Source: an uncultured Gemmiger sp. (GTDB lineage Bacteria; Bacillota; Clostridia; Oscillospirales; Ruminococcaceae). From it: a stretch of 43,802 nucleotides of DNA. Below are positions 8,571 to 16,559 of the stretch, piece by piece (within the stretch, counting starts at the first letter, position 1; each line of letters starts with the position of its first letter). The notes under the pieces were generated by a model that ran no database searches, was not told the DNA's origin, and saw only the letters and a program-made list of their open reading frames with translations. The DNA lies in NCBI GenBank assembly GCA_944386225.1, contig CALXAH010000029.1, positions 1-43,802 of the forward strand. The letters are read 5' to 3'. The position numbers and the translations under genes are program-made.

Positions 8571-10376
8571 ATGCGAAAAGACAAAAAGAACAAGCGCTCC
8601 ACGGCAGCGGTCGCTGCCCAGCGCATGGTCCTGGGCGGCCTTCCCCAGGAAGAAGAAGAGGTGCTGCAGAGCCCGCTGCAGATGGTGGTTGGCGCCTTTG
8701 TGAAGGACAAGATCGCCATGACCGGCGTGGTCCTGTTTACCTTTATCTTCCTGTGCTGCATTTTCCTGCCGTTCTTCTTCCCCATCGACCTGTATTATCA
8801 GGACGTGACCCAGGCCAACGTGGGCCCGGGCTTTGGCATGCTCAAAGTGCCCAGCCAGCTTAAGAACAACGCGCAGGACCTGTCCGTGGGCAGTTCCTTC
8901 TCGGTGGGCCTGGACAAGGACGGCAATGTGTACGAGTGGGGTACCTTCCCCAATGAAAAGCTGAAAAAGATCCCCAGCAGCAGCGAGACCGGCAAACTGG
9001 TTCAGGTCTCTGCCGGTCTGGACCATGTGGTTGCCGTCAATGAGGACGGTCAGATCTTCACCTGGGGCAACGACCGTATGGGTCTGGCCAGCATTCCCAT
9101 GGATCTGCGCACCGGCGGCAACGACATCAAGCAGATCTATGCCGGTTATCAGATCTCTCTGGCCCTGACCGAGGACGGCGAAATGTACAACTGGGGCAGC
9201 GACTACCTGCTGAGCATCAGCTATCCCGAAGGGGTACAGGGCAACATCGAGAAGTTCGCCGCCAGCACCAACATCGTTATGGTGCTGACCAAGGACGGCG
9301 AGGTTGTGCCTCTTACCAACAAGACTTCCGCCTACACCCAGATCCCGGAGGAAATCCAGGGCAACGTGGTGGATCTGGCGCTGACCGACGAATGCGCCGC
9401 GGCTGTCACCTCTGACGGGCGTGTGTATACCTGGGGCAACAACATCAAGAAGGGTCTGGATGTTCCCGAAAATATCCAGGGCCAGGTGGTTTCCATCACC
9501 GGCGGCCGGTATCACTTCACCGCCGTGCTGCAGGACGGCACCGTGCGCGGCTGGGGTGACAACACCCACGGCCAGGCCAACGCCCCCAAGGATGTGACCG
9601 TTGCCTCCGTGGACAGCGGCTACTACGCCAACTACGCCATCACCGAGGATGGCTCCGTGGTTGCCTGGGGTCTGAAGGGCTACCTGATGGGCACCGACGA
9701 TCTGGGCCGTGACCTGTTCCGCCGTATTCTGGTGGGCGGCCGTATGACCATGACCGTGGGCGCTATCGCTGTTATCATCTCCACCATCATCGGTATTGTG
9801 GTGGGTGGTATCTCCGGCTACAAGGGCGGCAAGGTGGACAACCTGCTCATGCGTCTGACCGAGATCGTTTCTTCGATTCCGTTCCTGCCGTTCTGTATTA
9901 TTCTGTCTTCGATCCTGGGCAACTCCATCAGCGAGACCCAGCGTATCATCCTGATCATGTGCATCCTGGGCCTGCTGTCCTGGCCCGGCATCGCCCGTCT
10001 GGTGCGCGGCAGCGTGCTGGCCGAGCGCGAGCAGGAATTCGTCACCGCCGCCAAGGCGCTGGGCGTGAAGGAATTCGGCATTATCTTCCGCCACATCCTG
10101 CCCAACATCATCACGGTCATCATCGTGAACGCGACCCTGAACTTTGCGACCTGCATGCTGACCGAGTCCTCCCTGTCCTTTATCGGCTTCGGCGTTACCG
10201 AGCCCAATGCTACCTGGGGTAACATGCTGACCGGCGCCCAGAACGGCCAGGTCATCGAGAACTACTGGTGGCGCTGGGTGTTCCCCGCTCTGATGCTGGG
10301 TATCTGCACCATCAGCATCAACTGCATCGGCGACGGCCTGCGCGACGCCATTGACCCCAAATCGAAGGAGAGGTGA
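8571..10376 (+). CDS. oppC: OppC-type peptide permease with an inserted seven-repeat RCC1-like beta-propeller
   Basis: A 601-residue fusion, about twice the usual OppC length. Residues 1-100 hold a charged N-terminus and the first membrane helix (about 50-71). Residues 103-369 hold seven RCC1/BNR-type repeats of the form V-x-A-G-x-x-x-x-x-A-L-x-x-D-G-x-V-Y-x-W-G, near residues 103-125, 144-168, 188-211, 226-250, 267-291, 307-330 and 345-369. The fourth repeat has lost its W-G. The permease then resumes exactly at the family motif MGTDDLGRDLFRRI and continues with five further helices and the EAA loop (FVTAAKALGVKEFGIIFRHILPNI). The insert therefore sits in the external loop between helices 1 and 2. 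The reading frame is unbroken and codon use matches the neighbours. It starts behind AAGGAGG. The likely role of the propeller is to contact the binding protein, substrate or cell wall, which is inference. Confidence 0.93.
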   Translation: MRKDKKNKRSTAAVAAQRMVLGGLPQEEEEVLQSPLQMVVGAFVKDKIAMTGVVLFTFIFLCCIFLPFFFPIDLYYQDVTQANVGPGFGMLKVPSQLKNNAQDLSVGSSFSVGLDKDGNVYEWGTFPNEKLKKIPSSSETGKLVQVSAGLDHVVAVNEDGQIFTWGNDRMGLASIPMDLRTGGNDIKQIYAGYQISLALTEDGEMYNWGSDYLLSISYPEGVQGNIEKFAASTNIVMVLTKDGEVVPLTNKTSAYTQIPEEIQGNVVDLALTDECAAAVTSDGRVYTWGNNIKKGLDVPENIQGQVVSITGGRYHFTAVLQDGTVRGWGDNTHGQANAPKDVTVASVDSGYYANYAITEDGSVVAWGLKGYLMGTDDLGRDLFRRILVGGRMTMTVGAIAVIISTIIGIVVGGISGYKGGKVDNLLMRLTEIVSSIPFLPFCIILSSILGNSISETQRIILIMCILGLLSWPGIARLVRGSVLAEREQEFVTAAKALGVKEFGIIFRHILPNIITVIIVNATLNFATCMLTESSLSFIGFGVTEPNATWGNMLTGAQNGQVIENYWWRWVFPALMLGICTISINCIGDGLRDAIDPKSKER

Positions 10377-10381
10377 GTACC

Positions 10382-11377
10382 ATGAGTCTGTTGGAAGTCA
10401 AGAATCTGCACACCTATTTCACCACCAAGAAGGGCATCGTCAAGGCAGTCAACGACGTGAGCTATACCCTGGAGGCCGGCAAGACTCTGGGTATCGTAGG
10501 CGAATCCGGTTCCGGCAAGAGCGTTTCTGCCATGAGCATCATCAAACTGCTGGACGGCAACGGCTATATCGACAGCGGCGAGATCATGTTTGACGGCAAA
10601 AACATCCGGGAAGCCAGCGACAAGGATCTGCACCACATCCGCGGCAACGAGATCTCGGTGATTTTCCAGGAGCCCATGACCTCCCTGAACCCGGTGTTCA
10701 CCATCGAACGCCAGATTGGCGAGGTGCTGCGGCTGCACCAGCACATGAACAAAAAAGACGCCCATGCCAAGGCGGTTTCCCTGCTGGCCGACGTGAAGAT
10801 CCCCAACCCCGAGCGGGTGGCCAAGCAGTATCCGTTCCAGCTGTCCGGCGGTATGCGCCAGCGTGTCATGATTGCCATGGCGCTGGCCTGCAAACCCAAG
10901 CTGCTGATCGCGGACGAGCCCACCACCGCTCTGGACGTGACCATCCAGGCGCAGATCCTGAAGCTGATGAACGAGCTGAAGGCCCAGACCGGTACATCCA
11001 TTCTGTTCATCACCCACGACCTGGGCGTTATCCATGAGATGGCCGACGAGGTGGCCGTTATGTACTGCGGCCAGATTGTGGAAAAGGCCGATGCCAAGAC
11101 TATTTTCCACAACGGCACCTATTCCCATCCCTACACCGAGGGCCTGATGATCTCCATCCCCCGGCTGAACACCCCCAAGGACAAGCGCCTGGAGGCAATT
11201 CCCGGCGCGGTGCCCAATCCCCTGTATCTGCCGGTGGGCTGCAAATTCGGCCCCCGCTGCAAGTACTGCACCGAAAAGTGCAAGGCCAGCGAGCCTCCTC
11301 TGCAGGAGGTGGCCCCGGGTCACTTTGTCCGGTGCTTCTATCCCGAAAAGGCGGTGAGAAACAATCATGGAGAATGA
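10382..11377 (+). CDS. oppD: Oligopeptide ABC transporter ATP-binding protein, OppD type
   Basis: A 331-residue ATPase that powers the transporter from the cytoplasmic face. It shows Walker A GESGSGKS, Q-loop region FQEPMTSLNP, signature LSGGMRQR, Walker B LLIADEPTTALD and switch His in FITHDLGV. The C-terminal oligopeptide/dipeptide extension contains the Cys-rich GCKFGPRCKYCTEKC stretch that in this family binds a 4Fe-4S cluster or metal. ATG 10382 has AAGGAG eleven bases before it; the GTG at 10373 would leave only two bases and overlaps the permease stop. It overlaps the next ATPase gene by 11 bases. Confidence 0.95.
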   Translation: MSLLEVKNLHTYFTTKKGIVKAVNDVSYTLEAGKTLGIVGESGSGKSVSAMSIIKLLDGNGYIDSGEIMFDGKNIREASDKDLHHIRGNEISVIFQEPMTSLNPVFTIERQIGEVLRLHQHMNKKDAHAKAVSLLADVKIPNPERVAKQYPFQLSGGMRQRVMIAMALACKPKLLIADEPTTALDVTIQAQILKLMNELKAQTGTSILFITHDLGVIHEMADEVAVMYCGQIVEKADAKTIFHNGTYSHPYTEGLMISIPRLNTPKDKRLEAIPGAVPNPLYLPVGCKFGPRCKYCTEKCKASEPPLQEVAPGHFVRCFYPEKAVRNNHGE

Positions 11378-12377
11378 GAATCGCAAAGTACTGCTGACCA
11401 TTCGGGATCTCAAGCAGTATTTCCCCGTAAAAAAGACCAAGCTGCGGGAAAAGCAGCGGTATGTACGCGCCAATGATGGTATCTCGCTGGATATCTACGC
11501 CGGCGAGACCCTGGGCCTGGTGGGCGAATCCGGCTGCGGCAAGTCCACCCTGGGCCGCACCCTGCTGCAGCTCTATCCCCAGACCGAGGGCCAGGTCATC
11601 TACCACAAGGATGGCAAGGACATCGATCTGAAGAGCCTGCCCAAGGAAGAAATGCGGGTACTGCGCAAGGATCTGCAGCTGATCTTCCAGGATCCCTACT
11701 CCTCTCTGAACCCCCGTATGACGGTGGGCCAGATCATCGGCGAGGGCCTGGTATCCCACGGTATTTTCAAGCGCGGCGACCCGGCCATGAAGGACTATAT
11801 CTTCAAGGTGATGGAGAACTGCGGCCTGGACACCTATATGTTCGGCCGGTATCCCCACCAGTTCTCCGGCGGTCAGCGGCAGCGTATCGGCATCGCCCGC
11901 AGCCTGGCGCTGAATCCCTCCTTTGTGGTGTGTGACGAGGCGGTTTCCGCGCTGGACGTGTCGATCCAGTCCCAGATTCTGAACCTGCTGTCCGACCTGA
12001 AAGAGAAGCAGAACCTGACCTACCTGTTCATCACCCACGACCTGAGCGTGGTGAAGTACATCAGCGACCGTATCGGCGTGATGTACCTGGGCAACATGGT
12101 GGAGCTGGCCCCCACCGAGGAACTGTTTGCCAACACCCTGCATCCCTACACCGAGGCGCTGCTGTCGGCGATTCCGGTGGTGGACGAGGACGACAAGCGG
12201 GAACGCATCCTGCTGGAGGGCGATATCCCCAGCCCGGTGAATCCCCCCTCCGGCTGCAAGTTCCACACCCGCTGCCGCTACTGCCAGCAGAAGTGCAAGG
12301 AGGAAGTTCCCGAGTGGACTAAGGTGGGCAACAACCACTTTGTGGCCTGCCACTTCCCCCTGAAACATAAGGAGTGA
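11367..12377 (+). CDS. oppF: Oligopeptide ABC transporter ATP-binding protein, OppF type
   Basis: A 336-residue second ATPase that forms a heterodimer with OppD. Motifs: Walker A GESGCGKS, signature FSGGQRQR, Walker B VVCDEAVSALD and FITHDLSVV. The Walker B glutamate is kept, although the usual D-E-P is D-E-A here, as is common in OppF. It has the OppF-type inserted basic stretch after the first strand (VKKTKLREKQRY) and a C-terminal Cys cluster (GCKFHTRCRYCQQKC). The start lies inside the end of oppD with only a weak ribosome site, so translation is probably coupled. Confidence 0.95.
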   Translation: MENENRKVLLTIRDLKQYFPVKKTKLREKQRYVRANDGISLDIYAGETLGLVGESGCGKSTLGRTLLQLYPQTEGQVIYHKDGKDIDLKSLPKEEMRVLRKDLQLIFQDPYSSLNPRMTVGQIIGEGLVSHGIFKRGDPAMKDYIFKVMENCGLDTYMFGRYPHQFSGGQRQRIGIARSLALNPSFVVCDEAVSALDVSIQSQILNLLSDLKEKQNLTYLFITHDLSVVKYISDRIGVMYLGNMVELAPTEELFANTLHPYTEALLSAIPVVDEDDKRERILLEGDIPSPVNPPSGCKFHTRCRYCQQKCKEEVPEWTKVGNNHFVACHFPLKHKE

Positions 12378-12384
12378 GGTTTCC

Positions 12385-12591
12385 ATGCTGTTTGGGAAAA
12401 AGATCAACCGGATTCTGAACGTCCGCGAAGCGGAAGAGCGCTTTGAAAAGGAACGGGAGGAACTGCCTTTGGAAAAAGGCGACCGGCTGGCCATGATCCT
12501 GGCTGCCCTGGCGGTGTTTATACCGGTACTGATCGGCGTTCTGGCCGTGTTTGTGCTGGTGCTTTACCTGTTTTTCTTCCGGTTTCTGTAA
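12385..12591 (+). CDS. Small single-span membrane protein at the end of the opp operon
   Basis: A 68-residue protein of no family I recognise. Residues 1-35 are charged and probably helical (REAEERFEKEREELPLEKGDR), and residues 37-66 form one strongly hydrophobic helix ending in phenylalanines (LYLFFFRFL). AAGGAG lies ten bases before the ATG, seven bases after oppF, so it belongs to the same transcript. With the N-terminus inside, the charged helix would face the ATPases; a role as a small transporter accessory is a guess. It ends 50 bases before the operon terminator. Confidence 0.7.
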   Translation: MLFGKKINRILNVREAEERFEKEREELPLEKGDRLAMILAALAVFIPVLIGVLAVFVLVLYLFFFRFL

Positions 12592-12641
12592 AACCGGGGA
12601 ACTCGCAATCCTGCATCCCATCCCAATCTGTCCCAAATGAT

Positions 12642-12675
12642 ACGGCCGCCGGTCTCTGGACCGGCGGCCGTTTTG
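12642..12675 (+). terminator. Terminator of the opp operon
   Basis: A perfect 13-bp GC-rich stem (12642-12654 with 12659-12671), four-base loop, TTTT at 12671-12674. Confidence 0.85.
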
Positions 12676-12676
12676 C

Positions 12677-12707
12677 AAAAGATGCCCCATGCCGGACGGC
12701 ATGGGGC
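12677..12707 (-). terminator. Terminator of the CotH operon (minus strand)
   Basis: An 11-bp perfect stem (12684-12694 with 12697-12707); read on the minus strand it follows the CotH stop and is followed by TCTTTT. It stands back to back with the opp terminator between convergent operons. Confidence 0.75.
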
Positions 12708-12712
12708 GTCTG

Positions 12713-14113
12713 CTATTTTACTCCGTCTGCCAGATCGGCAATCTCGCCCATATCCGGCAGCCAGACGGAACTTCCGTTCACAAAGGCGCTGCTGTCCTCG
12801 GTCTGGCCCCGGATGGTGGAGGGAATGGTGCCCTCCAGCTGGCCGCGGGCGCTTTCCGCCCGCAGCAGGCAGAAGTCGGTGATGGTCTGCACGCCGGTGA
12901 GGAAATCCTCATAGGAGCAGAAAGCGGTGGGGTCCTGCCGCACATAGGGCGCGATCATCTCCCGGGTGCGGGCCACCAGCGTTTCAAAATGGCCGCTCTC
13001 AAAATATTCGCGCAGGAACCGGTCGAACTGTTCGTGATACAGGGCGAAGATATCGTTCTGCAGCATCAGGTTGTGGTAGAGCGGGCGGTTGCGGGCGGTT
13101 GCGCCGGGGGTATCGATGGGCCAGTTGATGTACAGGGTGGAATCGTTGATCGGGTCGGGCATGCCCAGGGAATAGGTGGCAAAGGCCAGGTTATAGTCCC
13201 AGGGAAGCATCTGCAGCACCCCATTCTCCTCGTAGAGAAAATAGTTGTGCCCTGTGCGGCCCAGATAGCCGTCCAGATTCACCACAAACACCTGCACCAC
13301 AAAATACCGCACTACCTCGTCGATGTTCACGGCCTGTTCCAGGTTCTGCCCGCTGTCCAGGATTTTCAGCGCCCTGATCAGCCGGGCCTTGTCCGCATCG
13401 CTTACCGGGAATTTGGCATTGCGGAAGATGTTGTCATAATCCGCCGGATCGTCGGTGGTGTAGCGCAGGGCCACGTCGGCGTTTTCGTCGTTCAGGGAGC
13501 GGTAATCCGGCTTGTACAGCTGCCCGTGGTCGCTGCCGAAATTGCGCCGGGCAAAGGCTTCCTCCGGTTCCTCCACCGCCAGGAACAGCCCCCAGTCCTG
13601 CCCGTTCACCCGCACCCACACATAGCTGCACAGGGGCGAGGGCGCCTCCATAAAGGCCATCATGTCATAGGCCAGGAAGTTTTTCAGATAGCTGTTGTCC
13701 TGAAACGCCGCGTCCAGACTGAATTTATCCAGACCGTGGTAGCTGCCGGAGGTGTAGTGGTCGAACTCCAGTTTCAGGCTGTACCGTTCCAGGCCGTAGT
13801 CGCTCACCAGCCGGCGGGAGTTGTTCCCCTTGACCCGGATGCCCACCCGGGAGAATTTCTCCCCATCGATCACCAGGTCACAGGGGCTGTATTCCTCCTG
13901 GTCCGCACCGGCCAGAAAGCCCTCCCAGTCCTCATGGAAGATTTCCAGCGTATGCACCCGCCCTGCGTCAAACAGCCGCCGAGTATATTCCGGGACGGTG
14001 TGGGCCGGGGTGATCAGGCCCAGGGCCTCCCCTTTTGCCAGCAGCACCGCAACCGCCAGGGCCAGCGCCGCGGCCAGCAGGCAGATCCGGTCGATGTGTT
14101 TTGATCGCAGCAT
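12713..14113 (-). CDS. CotH-kinase-family protein, membrane-anchored
   Basis: A 466-residue CotH-fold protein (atypical secreted protein kinase family named after the Bacillus spore-coat kinase). An N-terminal hydrophobic segment (residues 8-26) acts as signal or anchor. The family landmarks are GIRVKGNNSRR (91-101), QDWGLFLAVEEPEEAFARRNFG (172-193), the NLDGYLGRTGHNYFLY region (279-294) and LPWDYNLAF (303-311). Asp281 and Asp306 are the likely counterparts of the acidic residues used for catalysis and metal binding. It is the last gene of an operon with a DUF4956 protein, a VTC-domain protein and an acidic repeat lipoprotein; one base separates it from DUF4956. I infer an extracytoplasmic role, and the Ser/Asp-rich repeats of the lipoprotein and of RsgI are candidate targets. 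Spore coat use is not implied. Confidence 0.88.
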   Translation of the reverse strand: MLRSKHIDRICLLAAALALAVAVLLAKGEALGLITPAHTVPEYTRRLFDAGRVHTLEIFHEDWEGFLAGADQEEYSPCDLVIDGEKFSRVGIRVKGNNSRRLVSDYGLERYSLKLEFDHYTSGSYHGLDKFSLDAAFQDNSYLKNFLAYDMMAFMEAPSPLCSYVWVRVNGQDWGLFLAVEEPEEAFARRNFGSDHGQLYKPDYRSLNDENADVALRYTTDDPADYDNIFRNAKFPVSDADKARLIRALKILDSGQNLEQAVNIDEVVRYFVVQVFVVNLDGYLGRTGHNYFLYEENGVLQMLPWDYNLAFATYSLGMPDPINDSTLYINWPIDTPGATARNRPLYHNLMLQNDIFALYHEQFDRFLREYFESGHFETLVARTREMIAPYVRQDPTAFCSYEDFLTGVQTITDFCLLRAESARGQLEGTIPSTIRGQTEDSSAFVNGSSVWLPDMGEIADLADGVK

Positions 14114-14114
14114 A

Positions 14115-14792
14115 TCAGTTCATGTAATCCCCGTTGTAGGCCACCAGCACCGTGTGCTCAACCCCGGGCAGGGCGGCCAGATCGTTGATGAAGCCGGTAT
14201 CCTCATTTTTCAGCCGGATCTCCCAGTTCAGCTCGATCCGGCCCGGTTCCACCGCCTTGCTTTTCAGGCTGAGACGGGCGGCATGCTGCTGCACAAACTG
14301 CCGGGCGGTTGTTTCCGCCGCCGCATCGGCACAGTGCAGCACCAGAATATAGGGCTGGGCGTGGCTGCGGAAGCCGGAAAATCCGGCCAGCACCGCCCCG
14401 ATGAACAGGCTGCCCGCCACCGCCAGCGGAATGAATCCCGCCGCCAGCACGATGCCCGCCGCAATGGCCCAGAACAGAAACGCGATATCCGAAGGGTCCT
14501 TGATGGCGGTGCGGAACCGCACGATGGACAGCGCGCCCACCATGCCCAGGCTGAGCACCACATTGCTGGTGACCGCCAGAATCAGCAGGCTGGTGATCAT
14601 GGTCAGGGCGATCAGGGTCACCCCGAAGCTGGCGGAGTACAGCACCCCCGCATAGCAGCGCTTATAAATATAAAAGATGAACAGCCCCACCGCAAAGGCC
14701 AGGCCCAGCGCCAGCGCCATGTCCGCCGGAGGAACGGCGTTTACTTCCTCCAGAAAGCCGGATTTGAAGATATCCTGAAAATTGAAAGGCAT
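14115..14792 (-). CDS. DUF4956 family membrane protein
   Basis: A 225-residue protein with three or four membrane helices in its first 135 residues (about 24-43, 50-75, 108-122 and 124-140) and a soluble cytoplasmic-looking C-terminal domain of about 85 residues. The signature LSLGMVGALSIVRFRTAIKD at about 82-101 is characteristic of DUF4956. In many bacteria this family is found next to VTC-domain and CotH genes, as here, which suggests that the three work as a unit. The molecular role is not established; by analogy with eukaryotic VTC complexes it may anchor the polymerase-like partner at the membrane or help move its product. It lies 9 bases after the VTC gene and is followed at one base by CotH. 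Confidence 0.88.
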   Translation of the reverse strand: MPFNFQDIFKSGFLEEVNAVPPADMALALGLAFAVGLFIFYIYKRCYAGVLYSASFGVTLIALTMITSLLILAVTSNVVLSLGMVGALSIVRFRTAIKDPSDIAFLFWAIAAGIVLAAGFIPLAVAGSLFIGAVLAGFSGFRSHAQPYILVLHCADAAAETTARQFVQQHAARLSLKSKAVEPGRIELNWEIRLKNEDTGFINDLAALPGVEHTVLVAYNGDYMN

Positions 14793-14801
14793 GGTTCCTC
14801 C

Positions 14802-15500
14802 TCAGTCGTACCGGCGGCAGGCGGCGTATTTGGAAAACGCTTCCGCCCGCCCGCGGGGCAGCTGCACCGTCAGCCGCGCCAGTTCCGGCAGAAATTCATC
14901 GTACTTGACCTCCAGCACCGTCTGGCCGGGGGCCATGGGAATATGGGGCAGCGCCGGGTCCAGGAAACGGGATGGCTCCATCCCGGCGCGCAGGTTCCGG
15001 TCCAGGGTGATGCGCAGATTGCCCGGCGCCCAGAGAAAGGCCTCCCGGTCGTAGGTCACGATCCGGCGGGGGGCCAGCCGCTGCCCCTGCATCTTGCTGT
15101 ACAGCTCGATCAGCAGGCTGTCGCCGCTTTCCAGCAGAAAGCCGGTATCGCCTGCCAGAAGCTGCTGCACCTGCCCGGCGGTGAGCCGGGCGCTGCGCTT
15201 GCCGCACAGCCCGCTGGCCTTGATCTTTTTCTCCAGCCGCACAAAACCGGTATCTTCGCCGTAGTACCGCAGGCGGAATTTCTCCCGGCGGTCGGTGCCG
15301 TCCAGCTTTTCCCGCAGAGCCCGGTCGCCCGGGGTGTCGAAATACAGGCTGCTTACCCGGTATATCCCGGAGAGCCCGGCGTGAGGATCCCGGCCGAACA
15401 GCCGCGCCAGGCGCTGGCTCAGGGCCCGATCCTCCGCCGGGGAAACACAGCTCTTGATCTCATGGCGCAGCCGCAGCGGGGTACGCGCCTCAGTCATCAT
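14802..15500 (-). CDS. VTC-domain protein (polyphosphate polymerase superfamily, CYTH/TTM fold)
   Basis: A 232-residue soluble protein with the full set of VTC-domain landmarks: RHEIK (12-16), SLYFDT (51-56), KFRLRYY, VRLEKK, PRRIVTYDREAF, ITLDRNLRAG and VLEVKYDEFLPE. The alternating Lys/Arg/Glu residues line the tunnel that in yeast Vtc4 binds triphosphate or polyphosphate. Polyphosphate synthesis is therefore possible, but bacterial members of this association have not, to my knowledge, a settled activity. The start codon lies inside the end of the repeat lipoprotein gene (11-base overlap, two successive ATGs), with no clear ribosome site, so translational coupling is likely. It is the second gene of the operon. 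Confidence 0.88.
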   Translation of the reverse strand: MMTEARTPLRLRHEIKSCVSPAEDRALSQRLARLFGRDPHAGLSGIYRVSSLYFDTPGDRALREKLDGTDRREKFRLRYYGEDTGFVRLEKKIKASGLCGKRSARLTAGQVQQLLAGDTGFLLESGDSLLIELYSKMQGQRLAPRRIVTYDREAFLWAPGNLRITLDRNLRAGMEPSRFLDPALPHIPMAPGQTVLEVKYDEFLPELARLTVQLPRGRAEAFSKYAACRRYD

Positions 15501-16506
15501 AGCCGGAGTCGCCCTCGTACCCGGAGTCGCCGTCGTCGTTGTCGTACCCGGAGTCCCCGCCCGCGTTGTAATCGGTGACGCCGTCGTTATTGGGGCCGTA
15601 GTCGGTGTCGTTGTAATCGGTCACGCCGTCGTTGTTCGGGCCGTAGTCGGTATCATTGTAGTCGGTCACACCGTCGTTGTTCGGACCGTAGTCGGTGTCG
15701 TTGTAGTCGGTCACGCCGTCGTTGTTCGGACCGTAGTCGGTGTCGTTGTAGTCGGTCACGCCGTCGTTGTTCGGGCCGTAGTCGGTGTCGTTGTAGTCGG
15801 TCACGCCGTCGTTGTTCGGGCCGTAGTCGGTATCGTTGTAGTCGGTCACACCGTCGTTGTTCGGGCCGTAGTCGGTGTCATTGTAGTCGGTCACGCCGTC
15901 GTTGTTCGGGCCGTAGTCGGTATCGTTGTAGTCGGTCACGCCGTCGTTGTTCGGGCCGTAGTCGGTATCGTTGTAGTCGGTCACGCCGTCATTTTCCGGG
16001 CCGTAGTCGGTGTCCACGTAGTCGGTCATGCCGTAGTCGCTTTCCCCCTGCAGATCCACCGGGCTCTGCCAGGAATTGGTGCTCACGCACTGGCGGACAT
16101 CCGCCACCACTTCGTCCAGGAACTCCGGATGGGGCAGCTGGGAACCGGCTTCGATCTCAATGGTGATCTGGCGGCTCTCACCTTCCACCTCTTCCACAAA
16201 GTAGCCGGCCTGGCCGATGGCGGACACCAGTTCGGTTACCACTTCCCGGCAGGGGCGGCCCTCGTAGCCGGTATAGCCTTCCAGCAGACGGGCCGCATCG
16301 TCGTTGCGGGCGGTCACGGCAGTCACGTTGCCCGCGTCGTTGTAGGCTACGTCAATCTCCGGATTCACCCGCAGATGCAGTACGCCGCCATCGGCCAGTT
16401 CCACGCCGGAAACAGCCGGGGCCGCGGTTCCGCAGCCAGTCAGGACAAACAGCGCCAGAGCCAGCGCCAGCAGCAGGGACAGATACTTGTTGTTCATCTT
16501 TTTCAT
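15490..16506 (-). CDS. Acidic repeat lipoprotein with an RsgI-type extracytoplasmic domain
   Basis: A 338-residue surface lipoprotein. Residues 1-25 are a signal with lipobox VLTGC (Cys25). Residues 42-118 resemble the extracytoplasmic domain of RsgI anti-sigma factors and of the neighbouring RsgI: LHLRVNPEIDVAYN matches YMTINPQVRIDVN, and an Asn48-Pro49 pair stands where RsgI proteins have theirs. Residues about 157-316 are ten tandem copies of a 15-residue unit (YNDTDYGPNNDGVTD), the first one diverged (V and E substitutions). The tail has three DSGY motifs in an Asp/Gly-rich end. The protein is extremely acidic. It lacks the cytoplasmic anti-sigma domain and the membrane helix, so it is not itself an anti-sigma factor. 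It is the first gene of the VTC-DUF4956-CotH operon, with AAGGAGG seven bases before the ATG. DxDxDG-like spacing could bind calcium; this is unproven. Confidence 0.85.
   Translation of the reverse strand: MKKMNNKYLSLLLALALALFVLTGCGTAAPAVSGVELADGGVLHLRVNPEIDVAYNDAGNVTAVTARNDDAARLLEGYTGYEGRPCREVVTELVSAIGQAGYFVEEVEGESRQITIEIEAGSQLPHPEFLDEVVADVRQCVSTNSWQSPVDLQGESDYGMTDYVDTDYGPENDGVTDYNDTDYGPNNDGVTDYNDTDYGPNNDGVTDYNDTDYGPNNDGVTDYNDTDYGPNNDGVTDYNDTDYGPNNDGVTDYNDTDYGPNNDGVTDYNDTDYGPNNDGVTDYNDTDYGPNNDGVTDYNDTDYGPNNDGVTDYNAGGDSGYDNDDGDSGYEGDSGYDD
15580..16029 (-). repeat. Ten tandem 45-bp coding repeats
   Basis: Ten head-to-tail 45-bp units inside the lipoprotein gene, with the conserved (g/a)ccgtcgtt block recurring at 15580, 15625, 15670 and every 45 bases to 15985. 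Most differences between units are silent third-position changes (for example gtgtcg/gtatcg/gtatca), so the protein repeat is better kept than the DNA. The unit at 15985 (N-terminal in the protein) is the most diverged and the one at 15580 has a small variant. Confidence 0.95.
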
Positions 16507-16532
16507 GGTGGTTCCTCCTTGTTATACGGAGT

Positions 16533-16552
16533 CTTGGCTCCGTTTTGTGGCT
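16533..16552 (-). other. Leader hairpin before the repeat-lipoprotein gene
   Basis: A 6-bp stem (ACGGAG with CTCCGT) with an eight-base loop between the SigI-type promoter motif and the ribosome binding site. It has no T-tract on the minus strand, so it is more likely an mRNA leader structure than a terminator. Confidence 0.4.
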
Positions 16553-16559
16553 TGTGTTA

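Noticed and set aside
7536-10094. An 852-residue open frame antisense to the two permeases
   Set aside because: His/Gln/Gly-rich composition with no family resemblance, typical of a GC-biased shadow; the plus strand holds clear permease genes.
8571-10376. The permease fusion as an artefact of frameshift or misassembly
   Set aside because: The frame is continuous, the insert begins and ends at a permease loop boundary, the repeats are complete in number, and codon use does not change at the joins.
15580-16029. Regular repeats that might be a CRISPR array
   Set aside because: The units are directly tandem with no unique spacers, are a multiple of three long and are translated in one frame.
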